DNA from: Rhodococcus sp. IITR03
GTDB taxonomy: Bacteria; Actinomycetota; Actinomycetes; Mycobacteriales; Mycobacteriaceae
Length of the DNA stretch: 13,404 bases
Assembly: GCA_001017865.1 (NCBI GenBank)
Contig: LATQ01000001.1
Span: 1,814,979-1,828,382, forward strand
Reading direction: 5' to 3'
Shown: positions 1 through 6,240 of the stretch, in pieces
Layout of the letters: each line of letters starts with the position of its first letter
Numbering within the stretch: position 1 is the stretch's first letter
The notes under the pieces: generated by a model
The model's input: only the letters and a program-made list of their open reading frames with translations
The model's database searches: none
What the model was told of the DNA's origin: nothing
Position numbers and translations under genes: made by a program

Positions 1-1
1 G

Positions 2-670
2 GTGCTCGGCCGCACCCGTGAGATCCGAGCCCCCGGCCGCCGGGGTGCGGGCACGCCAGCACCGCGTCGCGCCGGTCGTCGAACTGCGGGTGCCGTTCAC
101 CCTGTCGCGCGAGGAGATCGACAGCGTCGAGCGCGGTTCCCGCGACATCGACCTCGATGCCGTCAAGGAAGCGGCCCGCCAGATCGCCTTCGCCGAGGAC
201 CGCGCGATCTTCGAGGGCTACGCGGCCGCGGGTATCGAGGGCATCCGGGCGTCGTCGTCGAACCCGTCCCTGCAGCTGCCCGAGGATCCTCGCGACTTCC
301 CGGAGATCATCAGCCAGGCGTTGTCGCAGCTGCGACTGGCGGGTGTGGGTGGCCCGTACTCGATCCTGCTCGGCGCCGACGAGTACACCAAGGTCAGCGA
401 GACGTCCGACCACGGTTATCCGATCCGCGAACAGCTGCGCCGCCTCATCGACGGTGATCTCATCTGGCCCCGGCGATCGACGGCGCGTTCGTGCTGACCA
501 CGCGCGGTGGCGACTACGACCTGCAGGTCGGTCAGGATCTGTCGATCGGCTACCTCTCGCACGACGCCGAGACGGTGAACCTGTACTTCCAGGAGTCGTT
601 CACCTTCCTCGTCTACACCGGCGAGGCCTCGGTTCCGCTGGTGCCGACGACGCTCGAACTCCCGCGCTGA
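2..670 (+). CDS. enc: Encapsulin nanocompartment shell protein (family 1), 5' partial, frameshifted
   Basis: This encodes the shell protein of an encapsulin nanocompartment, an HK97-fold protein cage that packages a cargo enzyme, in actinobacteria often a DyP-type peroxidase. The reading frame enters from the left edge. By recall of the roughly 266-residue Brevibacterium homologue, about 50 N-terminal residues are missing. Hallmarks are VPFTLSREEIDSVERGS near 90-145, then IEGIRASSSNP, GGPYSILLGAD, SDHGYPIRE, and the C-terminal segments TTRGGDYDLQVGQDLSIGY and ESFTFLVYTGEAS. The last two are read in a different frame. A missing G at about 471 (TGG-CCC for TGG-GCC-CCG) restores WAPAIDGAFVL and joins the two halves. 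A second frame change at about 38 looks like one extra base but is less certain. The stop is at 668-670, followed at once by a terminator. Any cargo gene would lie upstream of the window. The family call is firm; the cargo is unknown. Confidence 0.93.
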
Positions 671-677
671 GCCGGTC

Positions 678-706
678 CCGGGGCGTCCGCGTGTGCGGCG
701 CCCCGG
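678..706 (+). terminator. Hairpin terminator after the encapsulin gene
   Basis: The arm CCGGGGCG-T-CCGC at 678-690 pairs with GCGG-CGCCCCGG at 695-706, leaving a GTGT loop. That gives 12 G/C-rich pairs with a single bulged base. The hairpin starts 8 bases after the encapsulin stop and has no T-tract, as is common in high-G+C actinobacteria. The rest of the convergent gap, up to the ohrR stop at 816, shows no gene. Confidence 0.75.
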
Positions 707-815
707 ATCACCGTCCGGCCGGATCACGACGGCGCCGGCGCGGGTTTCCCCACGATCGTCCTGCTGTGCTGGGTGGCCTTCCGCCGCCGTCGGGGTTGCG
801 GCAGCTACCGATCTG

Positions 816-1294
816 TCAGAGTGCTCCGGCCTTCAACGCCGCCGCGTTGACGCGGACGAGCGCGGCGTGCAGGTCCTGGAGTTCGTCGAGCCCGACATCG
901 AGGCATCGACGACCTGTCCCGGCACCGACTCGGCCTCGGCACGCAGCGCCCGTCCGGCGTCGGTGAGTTCGAGGACGAGTTGCCGTTCGTCGGCCGCGCT
1001 GCGTGCTCGGGTGATCAGGCCCAGCGCTTCGAGTCGCTTGAGCAGCGGAGACAGGGTGGGGGAGTCGAGCTGGAGCAACTGCCCCACCTCCTTGCTCGTC
1101 AGCGGCGAGCGTTCCCACAGGGCGAGCATCACCAGGTACTGCGGGTGGGTCAGGCCCAGCCTGTCGAGGATCGGTCGATAGACCGCGAGCACGGCGCGGT
1201 TCGCCACGGCGAGCGCGAAACACACCTGCCGCTCCAGCGCGAGAGGATCATCGCCGGAAGCGGGGAGGTGGGTGGCCGGGGACTCGACGCTCAT
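816..1294 (-). CDS. ohrR: OhrR-type MarR family redox-sensing repressor, frameshifted near its C-terminus
   Basis: This is a MarR-family winged-helix regulator of the OhrR type, which senses organic hydroperoxides through a reactive N-terminal cysteine. The segment ERQVCFALA carries C25, followed 14 residues later by Y39 (YRPILDRLGL), the same spacing as the sensing Cys and first Tyr of Bacillus OhrR. The HTH and wing follow: LTSKEVGQLLQLDSPTLSPLLKRLEALGLI and RSAADERQLVLELTDAG. The position of the second OhrR tyrosine holds His (THPQY). A missing base at about 905 (GATGCC-TCG for GAT-GCC-CTC) moves the frame; repaired, the tail is ALDVGLDELQDLHAALVRVN and ends at 816, for 159 residues. The repaired protein has only one cysteine, suggesting a one-Cys mechanism. 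No ohr peroxidase gene is in the window. It is convergent with the encapsulin gene. The family is certain; the OhrR subtype is likely. Confidence 0.85.
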
Positions 1295-1303
1295 GAACCG
1301 ACG

Positions 1304-1318
1304 ATACCGAACCGGTAT
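1304..1318 (-). promoter_or_regulatory. Inverted repeat upstream of ohrR, likely autoregulatory operator
   Basis: ATACCG-AAC-CGGTAT is a perfect 6-bp inverted repeat with a 3-base centre. It ends 9 bases before the ohrR start codon at 1294. On the minus strand it contains GGTATCGT, which could be a -10 element. MarR proteins usually repress their own promoter through such sites. The assignment is by position and symmetry only; the site does not match the classical AT-rich OhrR box. Confidence 0.45.
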
Positions 1319-1351
1319 GCCCCGGCCGGGCTCTCCCTGGTGCGACGATCC

Positions 1352-2098
1352 TCACGGGTCGTAGTCGGGATAGGTCGTGTGCAGCCTCAGGTAGCCGGTG
1401 ACGTTCTCGCGCAACCACCCTTCGCTCTCCTCCGGCGTCACGCCGTCGCAGACCGCGTCGCCCTCGATGCAGATCCGTTCGACGGCGATCGTGCCGAAGT
1501 CGTCGCGACCACCGCCGAGCGTGATGCCCGGGACGACCTCGCCCGGGAAGAGCGTTTCGACTCCCCGGGTGTCGCGCGGGTCGGAGTACAGCACACCGCT
1601 GATCCGCTCCGGCGGCACCGAACCGTCGGCCGCGATCTCGGCGAGGACGTCGCCGGCGATCGACGCGCCCTGCGAGTAACCGAGGACGACGAGCTCGCTG
1701 TCGGGGCACGAGCCGTGCCGGACGGTGACCGTCTCGCGCAGGCGCTGATGCCCGATCCTCTTGGACTCGTCGTAGGCGAGACGCCCCGACCCCTCGCTCG
1801 ACCCGGACTCGGCACCGGAACCACGACGGCGGGATAGCGGATGTGCTCGACCACCGTGCCGGGCGCCGCGTATCGCGCGAGATCTTCGCGAGGGGCGAGT
1901 CGGGATCGATCGAATCCGGGGTGTCGAGGTTGCGGGTCCGTCGACCGCGATGACGAACCGCTCCGGGCACGGGCGGAAGGTCTCCGCGCCGGCGGTGGAC
2001 GCGGTGCCGGTAGTGGCAGCGGCGGCGACGGGTCCGGTCAGGCCGAGGGCGAGTCCTGCGATGATCGCCAGGGCACGACGGCAAGCGAAGTCGGACAT
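1352..2098 (-). CDS. Secreted cutinase/PE-PPE-like serine hydrolase, three frameshifts
   Basis: This is a predicted exported alpha/beta hydrolase, an esterase or lipase of the cutinase and PE-PPE type. The start ATG at 2098 follows AGGAG at 2104-2108. The signal peptide (MSDFACRR, hydrophobic ALAIIAGLALGLTGPVAAAA) covers about residues 1-30. After FVIAVDG the frame breaks three times, at about 1936, 1873 and 1813. Adding one base at each gives GTRNLDTPDSIDPDSPLAKI, YAAPGTVVEHIRYPAVVVPV and AESGSSEGSGRLAYDESK in continuous order, for 249 residues. The nucleophile motif is GYSQGASI (S143). A catalytic Asp is likely in CIEGDAVCDG (D215, between two cysteines, as in cutinases), and the His is H241 near the C-terminus. 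Substrate could be a lipid, ester or polyester; the sequence does not decide. All breaks are single missing bases, so decay of the gene is unlikely. Confidence 0.82.
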   Translation of the reverse strand: MSDFACRRALAIIAGLALGLTGPVAAAATTGTASTAGAETFRPCPERFVIAVDGPATSTPRIRSIPTRPSRRSRAIRGARHGGRAHPLSRRRGSGAESGSSEGSGRLAYDESKRIGHQRLRETVTVRHGSCPDSELVVLGYSQGASIAGDVLAEIAADGSVPPERISGVLYSDPRDTRGVETLFPGEVVPGITLGGGRDDFGTIAVERICIEGDAVCDGVTPEESEGWLRENVTGYLRLHTTYPDYDP

Positions 2099-2190
2099 GC
2101 AGTCTCCTGTGATCGATCCCGACACCGATGACTACCGCACGAGAATATCGTCCGATTTGACGTATTTCTCGTCGGAGAACCGCTACTTCG

Positions 2191-2196
2191 AGTGTA
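2191..2196 (-). promoter_or_regulatory. Possible -10 element for the secreted hydrolase
   Basis: Read on the minus strand this is TACACT, which fits the TAnnnT pattern of actinobacterial -10 boxes. It would start transcription near 2184 and give a leader of about 86 bases before the ATG at 2098. The -35 region is poor (TTCGGT, about 19 bases upstream) and overlaps a palindrome. This is a weak prediction. Confidence 0.3.
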
Positions 2197-2216
2197 GTTG
2201 GTTACAAAGTCACAGA

Positions 2217-2228
2217 CCGAACGTTCGG
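2217..2228. promoter_or_regulatory. Perfect 12-bp palindrome CCGAACGTTCGG, operator-like
   Basis: A perfect dyad with no central spacer lies in the 148-base gap between the alkB stop (2247) and the start of the secreted hydrolase (2098). With no loop it cannot form a useful terminator hairpin. It overlaps the possible -35 region of the hydrolase promoter. The form, with CGAACGTTCG at its core, resembles operators of TetR-family repressors, but no TetR gene is in the window. Confidence 0.45.
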
Positions 2229-2246
2229 AATTTCGAGGGCGATCGG

Positions 2247-2909
2247 TCAGGAGAGTCCGGTGCTCCGCAGGGTGATGTTGAGGCGCCCCGCGGTGAGTCC
2301 GCAGCGGGCGCTGCCGGTGTCCGGATACACGACCGGCACCCCGTGATACGCGAATCGCGACGGCCCACCGAAGACGAACAGGTCGCCGGATTCGAGACGC
2401 ACGTCGGTGTAGGGCCGGCCGCGCGACTCGGTGTTGCCGAACCGGAACAGGCAGGCGTCCCCGAGGCTGAGCGACACGATCGGCGCGCTCACCCGCTCGT
2501 CCTTGTCCTGGTGCATGCCCATCCGCGCGTCGCGGTCGTAGAAGTTGATCAGCGCGGTGTCGGGCTCGTACCTGTTCCCGGCCGCCGGATCGTCGTAGGC
2601 ATCGGCGACGGCACGTCGCCCGAGTTCGACGAGCCGGTCGGGTAGCGGTGGAACGGGAGCCTCGTCGACGTCGATCGCGGTGCGGGTGTAGCGGTACGGC
2701 GACCAGTGCCATCCGAGGCACACCGTGCTCACCGACATCCGTCCGCCACCCGGCAGCAGGGTGTGCCGCATCGGCGCCGGTGGGCGCGCCCATTCACGAC
2801 ACAGCTCGACGAGCTCGCGCTGTTCGTCCGGGCCGAGCCAGTCGGGCACGTGCACGGCGCCCGGCGCGATCTCGCGTCGCGGACGGGAGACGGAGAACAA
2901 TTCGTCCAT
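2247..2909 (-). CDS. alkB: AlkB-type 2-oxoglutarate/Fe(II) DNA (and RNA) dealkylation dioxygenase
   Basis: This is a 220-residue cytosolic repair enzyme that oxidatively removes alkyl lesions such as 1-methyladenine and 3-methylcytosine from nucleic acids, using 2-oxoglutarate, O2 and Fe(II). The length matches E. coli AlkB (216). Iron ligands are visible as MHQDKDE (H133, D135) and FAYHG (H189). The 2OG-binding signature RLNITLR (R209, N211, T213, R215) fits the AlkB pattern RxNxTxR. The preceding NFYDRDARMGMHQDKDE is the typical AlkB nucleotide-recognition and active-site stretch. The start ATG at 2909 has a GGAGGT ribosome site at 2921-2926, so a longer upstream frame is not needed. It is intact, with no frame breaks. 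It is divergent from the SDR gene at 3029, with 119 bases between. No Ada-type regulator is present. Confidence 0.93.
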   Translation of the reverse strand: MDELFSVSRPRREIAPGAVHVPDWLGPDEQRELVELCREWARPPAPMRHTLLPGGGRMSVSTVCLGWHWSPYRYTRTAIDVDEAPVPPLPDRLVELGRRAVADAYDDPAAGNRYEPDTALINFYDRDARMGMHQDKDERVSAPIVSLSLGDACLFRFGNTESRGRPYTDVRLESGDLFVFGGPSRFAYHGVPVVYPDTGSARCGLTAGRLNITLRSTGLS

Positions 2910-2943
2910 CCGGGTGCTCGACCTCCGTGCGTGTGGGCGGTAC

Positions 2944-2965
2944 CTACAGCCGGTGATACGTGTAG
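2944..2965. promoter_or_regulatory. Inverted repeat in the alkB/SDR divergent promoter region
   Basis: CTACA at 2944-2948 and TGTAG at 2961-2965 are inverted around a 12-base spacer, about midway between the two divergent starts. A flanking GGTAC (2939-2943) and GTACC (about 2974-2978) add looser symmetry. It could be a regulator site controlling one or both genes. This rests on symmetry and position only. Confidence 0.3.
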
Positions 2966-3028
2966 ACAGGTTCCGTACCAACTGTGCCGCACGGGACGGC
3001 ACTGCGATTCGACGGGGAGGTATCAGCG

Positions 3029-3858
3029 ATGAAGGTCGAAGGCAGAGTGGCCGTCGTGACCGGCGGGGGCGGCGGAATCGGCGGCGCCATCGCTGCCGGC
3101 CTCGTCGAGCGAGGTGCACGAGTGGTGGTCGCCGACCTCGACGAACACGCGGCGCAGCGCGTCGTCACGGCGCTCCGGGAGAAGACCCCGGGCAGCGCCG
3201 TCGCGGTGGCGGCGGACGTCTCCGACGACGAACACATCCGCGGGCTCGTCGAGCGCGCCGAAGCGGAGTTCGGTCCCGTGGACCTGTACTTCGCCAATGC
3301 GGGTGTCACCGGTGTGCCCGGACTGGAGATCGAGGACTCGGTCTGGGAACAGTCCTTCGACGTCAACCTGCGCGCACACATCCGTGCGGCGCGACTGCTG
3401 GTACCCCGATGGGTCGAACGCGGCGAGGGCTATTTCGTCAGCACGGCGTCGGCGGCCGGCCTGCTCACACAGATCGGCTCGGCCACCTACTCGGTCACCA
3501 AGCACGCGGCCGTCGGTTTCGCCGAGTGGCTGTCGGTGACCTACGGCGACAAAGGTGTGAGGGTGAGCTGCCTGTGCCGATGGGCGTCAACACACCTCTG
3601 CTGTACTCGGGGGACGCATCCGGGCACGCGCTCGGTGAACTCGCCACCCGGGCCGTCACGACCGCCGGTGCGGTGCTCGAACCCGCGGACGTCGCGGAGA
3701 CGGTGTTCGCCGCGATGGAGGAGGAGCATTTCCTGATCCTTCCGCACCCGGAGGTCCTCGAGATGTACCGGAACAAGGGCGCCGACTACGACCGGTGGTT
3801 GCGCGGCATGCGTCGCTATCGTCAGGCCCTCGAGGAGTCGACTCCCACCGATTCGTGA
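3029..3858 (+). CDS. Short-chain dehydrogenase/reductase (SDR), one frameshift
   Basis: This is a classical SDR, an NAD(P)-dependent oxidoreductase for a hydroxyl/carbonyl substrate that cannot be named from sequence. The start ATG at 3029 has GGGGAGG at 3014-3020, spaced 8 bases. The Rossmann motif is TGGGGGIG (T11-G18), an acidic residue follows beta-2 (VVVADLDE, D36), favouring NAD(H), and NAG sits in FANAGVTG. The catalytic triad is S141 (STASAAG), Y154 and K158 (YSVTK). At about 3577, TGC-CGA should read TGC-CCG-ATG; adding that C gives SCLCPMGVNTPLL and leads into a C-terminal part read to the stop at 3856-3858, for 276 residues. The C-terminal half (EPADVAETVFAAMEEEHFLILPHPEV) is typical of actinobacterial SDRs of this length. 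It lies 43 bases before the lactonase on the same strand, so the two may be co-expressed. Confidence 0.88.
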
Positions 3859-3866
3859 AATCGGTG
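3846..3866. repeat. 8-bp inverted repeat over the SDR stop codon
   Basis: CACCGATT (3846-3853) pairs with AATCGGTG (3859-3866) around the 5-base loop CGTGA, which contains the SDR stop codon. It may be a weak terminator or attenuator between the SDR and the lactonase, or an operator about 36 bases upstream of the lactonase start. There is no T-tract. Confidence 0.5.
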
Positions 3867-3887
3867 CCCCTGCCGCCGGTGGTGTCC

Positions 3888-3893
3888 TAACGT
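3888..3893 (+). promoter_or_regulatory. Possible -10 box of a leaderless lactonase transcript
   Basis: TAACGT lies 8 bases before the lactonase ATG at 3902. There is no convincing Shine-Dalgarno sequence upstream of that ATG, and leaderless mRNAs with a TAnnnT box just upstream are common in actinobacteria. No good -35 box is seen. This is a low-certainty prediction. Confidence 0.3.
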
Positions 3894-3901
3894 CACCGGT
3901 C

Positions 3902-4873
3902 ATGACATCCGTCGACACCGTTCGCGGCCCTCTCGACACGGGTCGTCTGGGCAGAGTCCTCATGCACGAGCACGTCTTCGTACTCGGCGAGGAGATCCGC
4001 ACCAACTTTCCCGACTACCCGAGCCCGTGGGACGAGGACGAACGCGTCGACGACGCGGTCGCGAAGTTGAGCGCGTTGTCGGAGCGCGGCATCGACACGA
4101 TCGTCGATCCCACGGTGGTCGGTCTCGGCCGGTACATCCCGCGCATCCAGCGCGTCGCCGAACGGGTGGACATCTCCATCGTCGTCGCGACCGGTCTGTA
4201 CACCTACAACGACCTGCCGTTCCAGTTCCACAACGTCGGACCGGGGCTTCTGGTGGACGGACCGGAGCCGCTCACCGAACTGTTCGTGAAGGACATCCGC
4301 GAGGGCATCGCCGGCACGGGGGTGCGTGCCGGAATGCTCAAGTGCGCCATCGAGCTTCCGGGACTCACGTCGGGGGTCGAGCGCGTGATGCGAGCGGTAG
4401 GGCAGGCGCACGTCGAGACCGGCGTGCCGATCACGGTGCACACCAACCCGCATACCGGGTCGGGGGAGGTGGCGCAACGCGTGCTCGCGGAGGAAGGTGC
4501 CGACCTCACCAAGGTGGTGATCGGGCACAGTGGTGATTCGACCGATCTGGACTACCTGTGTCGCATCGCCGACGCCGGTTCGATTCTCGGGATGGACCGC
4601 TTCGGCCTCGACCTGCTGTTGCCGTTCGAGCAGCGCGTCGACACGGTGGTCGCGCTCGTGGAGGCCGGTTACACCGAGCGCATGGTGCTCTCGCACGATG
4701 CGTCGTGCTTCATCGACTGGTTCCCGCACGACGTGAAGCAGGCCGCCGTGCCCAACTGGAACTACAACCACATCAGCGACGAGGTACTGCCGGCCCTGCG
4801 CGAACGGGGCGTGACCGACGAGCAGATCACCACGATGCTCGTGGACAATCCGCGGCGGATCTTCGAACGCTGA
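3902..4873 (+). CDS. qsdA: Phosphotriesterase-like lactonase, QsdA-type (N-acyl-homoserine lactone hydrolase)
   Basis: This is a 323-residue binuclear-metal amidohydrolase of the phosphotriesterase-like lactonase family. All six metal ligands are visible: MHEHVF (H22, H24), the carboxylated lysine in MLKCAIE (K147), TVHTN (H180), GHSGDS (H209) and LSHDAS (D266). The spacing equals that of the archaeal lactonase SsoPox with a constant shift of ten. From memory, length and long stretches (GRYIPRIQ, ATGLYTYND, FVKDI, IAGTGV, VERVMRAV, TDEQITTMLVDNPRRIFER) match QsdA of Rhodococcus erythropolis, which opens the ring of acyl-homoserine lactones and so quenches quorum signals of other bacteria. QsdA-like enzymes may also act on other lactones. 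The gene is intact, with the start ATG at 3902 chosen by homology. It follows an SDR by 43 bases and faces a 2OG oxygenase gene. Family certain; acyl-homoserine lactonase activity likely, not proven. Confidence 0.9.
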   Translation: MTSVDTVRGPLDTGRLGRVLMHEHVFVLGEEIRTNFPDYPSPWDEDERVDDAVAKLSALSERGIDTIVDPTVVGLGRYIPRIQRVAERVDISIVVATGLYTYNDLPFQFHNVGPGLLVDGPEPLTELFVKDIREGIAGTGVRAGMLKCAIELPGLTSGVERVMRAVGQAHVETGVPITVHTNPHTGSGEVAQRVLAEEGADLTKVVIGHSGDSTDLDYLCRIADAGSILGMDRFGLDLLLPFEQRVDTVVALVEAGYTERMVLSHDASCFIDWFPHDVKQAAVPNWNYNHISDEVLPALRERGVTDEQITTMLVDNPRRIFER

Positions 4874-4875
4874 AA

Positions 4876-4903
4876 CGACGCAGGCCGCGTCGGGCAGCGC
4901 CCG
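4876..4903. terminator. Two adjacent hairpins in a convergent gap, likely bidirectional terminator
   Basis: CGACGC (4876-4881) pairs with GCGTCG (4887-4892), loop AGGCC. It is followed by CGGGC (4891-4895) pairing with GCCCG (4899-4903), loop AGC. The two stems share two bases and so may be alternative structures. They fill the 36-base gap between the lactonase stop (4873) and the stop of the oxygenase on the other strand (4910). Confidence 0.55.
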
Positions 4904-4909
4904 GGACAC

Positions 4910-5626
4910 TCAGGCGGCATCGTGCAGCACCAGGCCGAGGGTGCGACGCAGGCCCGAACGGACGGTGCTCACGCCGTGCCGGACCGCGCCCGCGACCATC
5001 CACGCGCCGAGCGGATCGGTCGGTCGCGGGTGGTGAAGATCAGGGCGTGGCCTTGCTCGAGCACGGTGACGGTGCCTCGCGACTGCGCGCGGGGTCGTTG
5101 TTCGACCAGCAGGAACTCGCCGCCGGTGTAGTCGATGCCCACCCGGTCGAGCCCGATCACGACCTGCAGTGGGAACACGAGGTCGCCGTAGAGGTCGCGG
5201 TGCAGGGCGTTCCAGTCGCCGGTGGTGTAGCGCAGCATCAGTGGGGTGGGGTCGGTCTGGCCGGCCGCGTGGCACATGTCGAGCCAGTCGTCGAAGTCGT
5301 CGGGCCAGGGTGCCGGATCGCCGAGGCGTTCGGCCCACGAGCGCGCGACGGCGAGCAGCTGCCGGTACAACGCCGAGCGCAGGTGTGCGACGGCGTCGGG
5401 GACGGGTGAGCCGAAGTACTTGTAGGTGCCGTGTCCGTACCGGTAGCGGCTCATGTCGACCGTGGTGCGGAAGCGGGCGTCGTCGTCCCACAGGGCCGCG
5501 AGCTCGGCGCATTCGTCGGCGTCAGCAGCGGCCCGGTGAGGGCGCAGCCGTGCTCGTCGAGCTCGCTCGTCGACTCGGGCAGGTTCAGTGCGTCGACGCG
5601 CGACTGCAGCTGTCGATGGTCTTCAC
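4910..5626 (-). CDS. 2-oxoglutarate/Fe(II) oxygenase, prolyl-hydroxylase-like, three frameshifts
   Basis: This is a predicted cytosolic 2OG-Fe(II) dioxygenase, distinct from AlkB. The core MSRYRYGHGTYKYF, then ALHRDLYGDLVFPLQ with iron ligands H143 and D145, GIDYTGGEFLLVEQ, and the third ligand H218 with 2OG-binding R228 (VRHGVSTVRSGLR) fit the fold. The frame breaks at about 5611, 5520 and 4984. One added base at each gives VKTIDQLQSRVDALNLPEST, LLTADECAEL and GWSRAPVRHGV, for a 239-residue protein ending at 4910. The GTG start at 5626 has GGAG about 8-11 bases upstream. It lies 96 bases downstream of the MarR gene on the same strand; that gap holds only a weak 4-bp hairpin (5656-5667), so co-transcription is possible. 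Homologues are widespread as uncharacterised '2OG-Fe(II) oxygenase' proteins. The substrate is unknown; hydroxylation of a protein or small molecule is the likely chemistry. Confidence 0.85.
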
Positions 5627-5722
5627 AGGGCTCTCCTCGATCGGGCGGGCAACATGGGCACAGGCCCTCGTAGGGAAGACGTCGCCGCCGTCGGGAATGT
5701 GAGTACCCGGAACCGGAACGGA

Positions 5723-6160
5723 TCAGCGCGGCCGGTCGTCGACGAGTTTGTGCAGCAGATCGGACAGTCGTGCGCGTTCGTCGGTGTCGAGTCGGTCGAA
5801 CATCTCGACGGCGTCGGCATCGCGGGCCGAGGCCAGCTCGGCCCGGATCCTGCGGCCCTCGTCCGTCAGTTGCACGCAGACCGCGCGCCGGTCGGCGGGA
5901 TCGGGGAGCCGCTCGGTGAGGCCCCGCGACTGGAGGCGGTCGACGACCTCGGTGGCCGAGCGGGGAACGATGCGCAGTTCCTTGGCCACGACGCCGAGGC
6001 GGATGGGGTCGTCGGCGCGTCCGATGACGTCGAGTGCCCGGTACTCGTGGGGTGACAATCCCCACGGCTGGAGGAGGTCGTGCCAGCGTCGGCGCAGCGT
6101 ACGCGTGGTGGAGAGGAGGAGATCGCGCAGTGCGACGGGTGAATCCGACATAGTGGTCAC
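5723..6160 (-). CDS. MarR family transcriptional regulator
   Basis: This is a 145-residue winged-helix DNA-binding regulator, intact. Helical N-terminus (ALRDLLLSTTRTLRRRWHDLL), then LSPHEYRALDVIGRADDPIRLGVVAKELRIVPRSATEVVDRLQSRGLTERLP for the HTH, and DPADRRAVCVQLTDEGRR for the wing. The GTG at 6160 has GTGAGG just upstream; the ATG at 6151 is an alternative three codons later but lies far from the ribosome site. It is divergent from the ABC exporter at 6241, the usual layout for a MarR repressor of an efflux gene. It lies upstream of the 2OG oxygenase on the same strand, so it may control that gene as well. It has a single Cys in the wing and no OhrR-type N-terminal Cys, so a small-molecule ligand is more likely than thiol oxidation. 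The ligand is unknown. Confidence 0.92.
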   Translation of the reverse strand: MTTMSDSPVALRDLLLSTTRTLRRRWHDLLQPWGLSPHEYRALDVIGRADDPIRLGVVAKELRIVPRSATEVVDRLQSRGLTERLPDPADRRAVCVQLTDEGRRIRAELASARDADAVEMFDRLDTDERARLSDLLHKLVDDRPR

Positions 6161-6170
6161 GTTACCTCAC

Positions 6171-6197
6171 TTGACAGTTGCCACTCAATGAGGCAAC
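6171..6197. promoter_or_regulatory. Divergent MarR/ABC promoter-operator: TTGACA and GTTGCC-N9-GGCAAC
   Basis: In the 80-base gap, TTGACA (6171-6176) is a perfect -35 consensus reading toward the ABC gene. It is directly followed by the inverted repeat GTTGCC (6177-6182) and GGCAAC (6192-6197), spacer 9. A repressor bound there would block the promoter, and the MarR gene that flanks it is the obvious candidate. The matching -10 is unclear (weak candidates near 6194-6208). The symmetry is seen directly; the regulator assignment is inferred. Confidence 0.6.
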
Positions 6198-6240
6198 CTC
6201 AATAAGTACGGAACACGAACCACGAATCGAGGTGGCGCAC

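Noticed and set aside
2038..2793. Minus-strand open frame spanning the alkB/hydrolase junction
   Set aside because: It runs in a different frame from both the AlkB motifs and the hydrolase motifs and has no family features; it is a G/C shadow.
3564..3590. Programmed frameshifting in the SDR gene
   Set aside because: There is no slippery heptamer or downstream structure, and the break is of the same type as 15 others in unrelated genes, so a sequence error is simpler.
3893..4909. Long open frame of 338 codons on the minus strand
   Set aside because: It is the antisense of the intact lactonase gene; high third-position G/C on the + strand keeps it open. The translation shows no family features.
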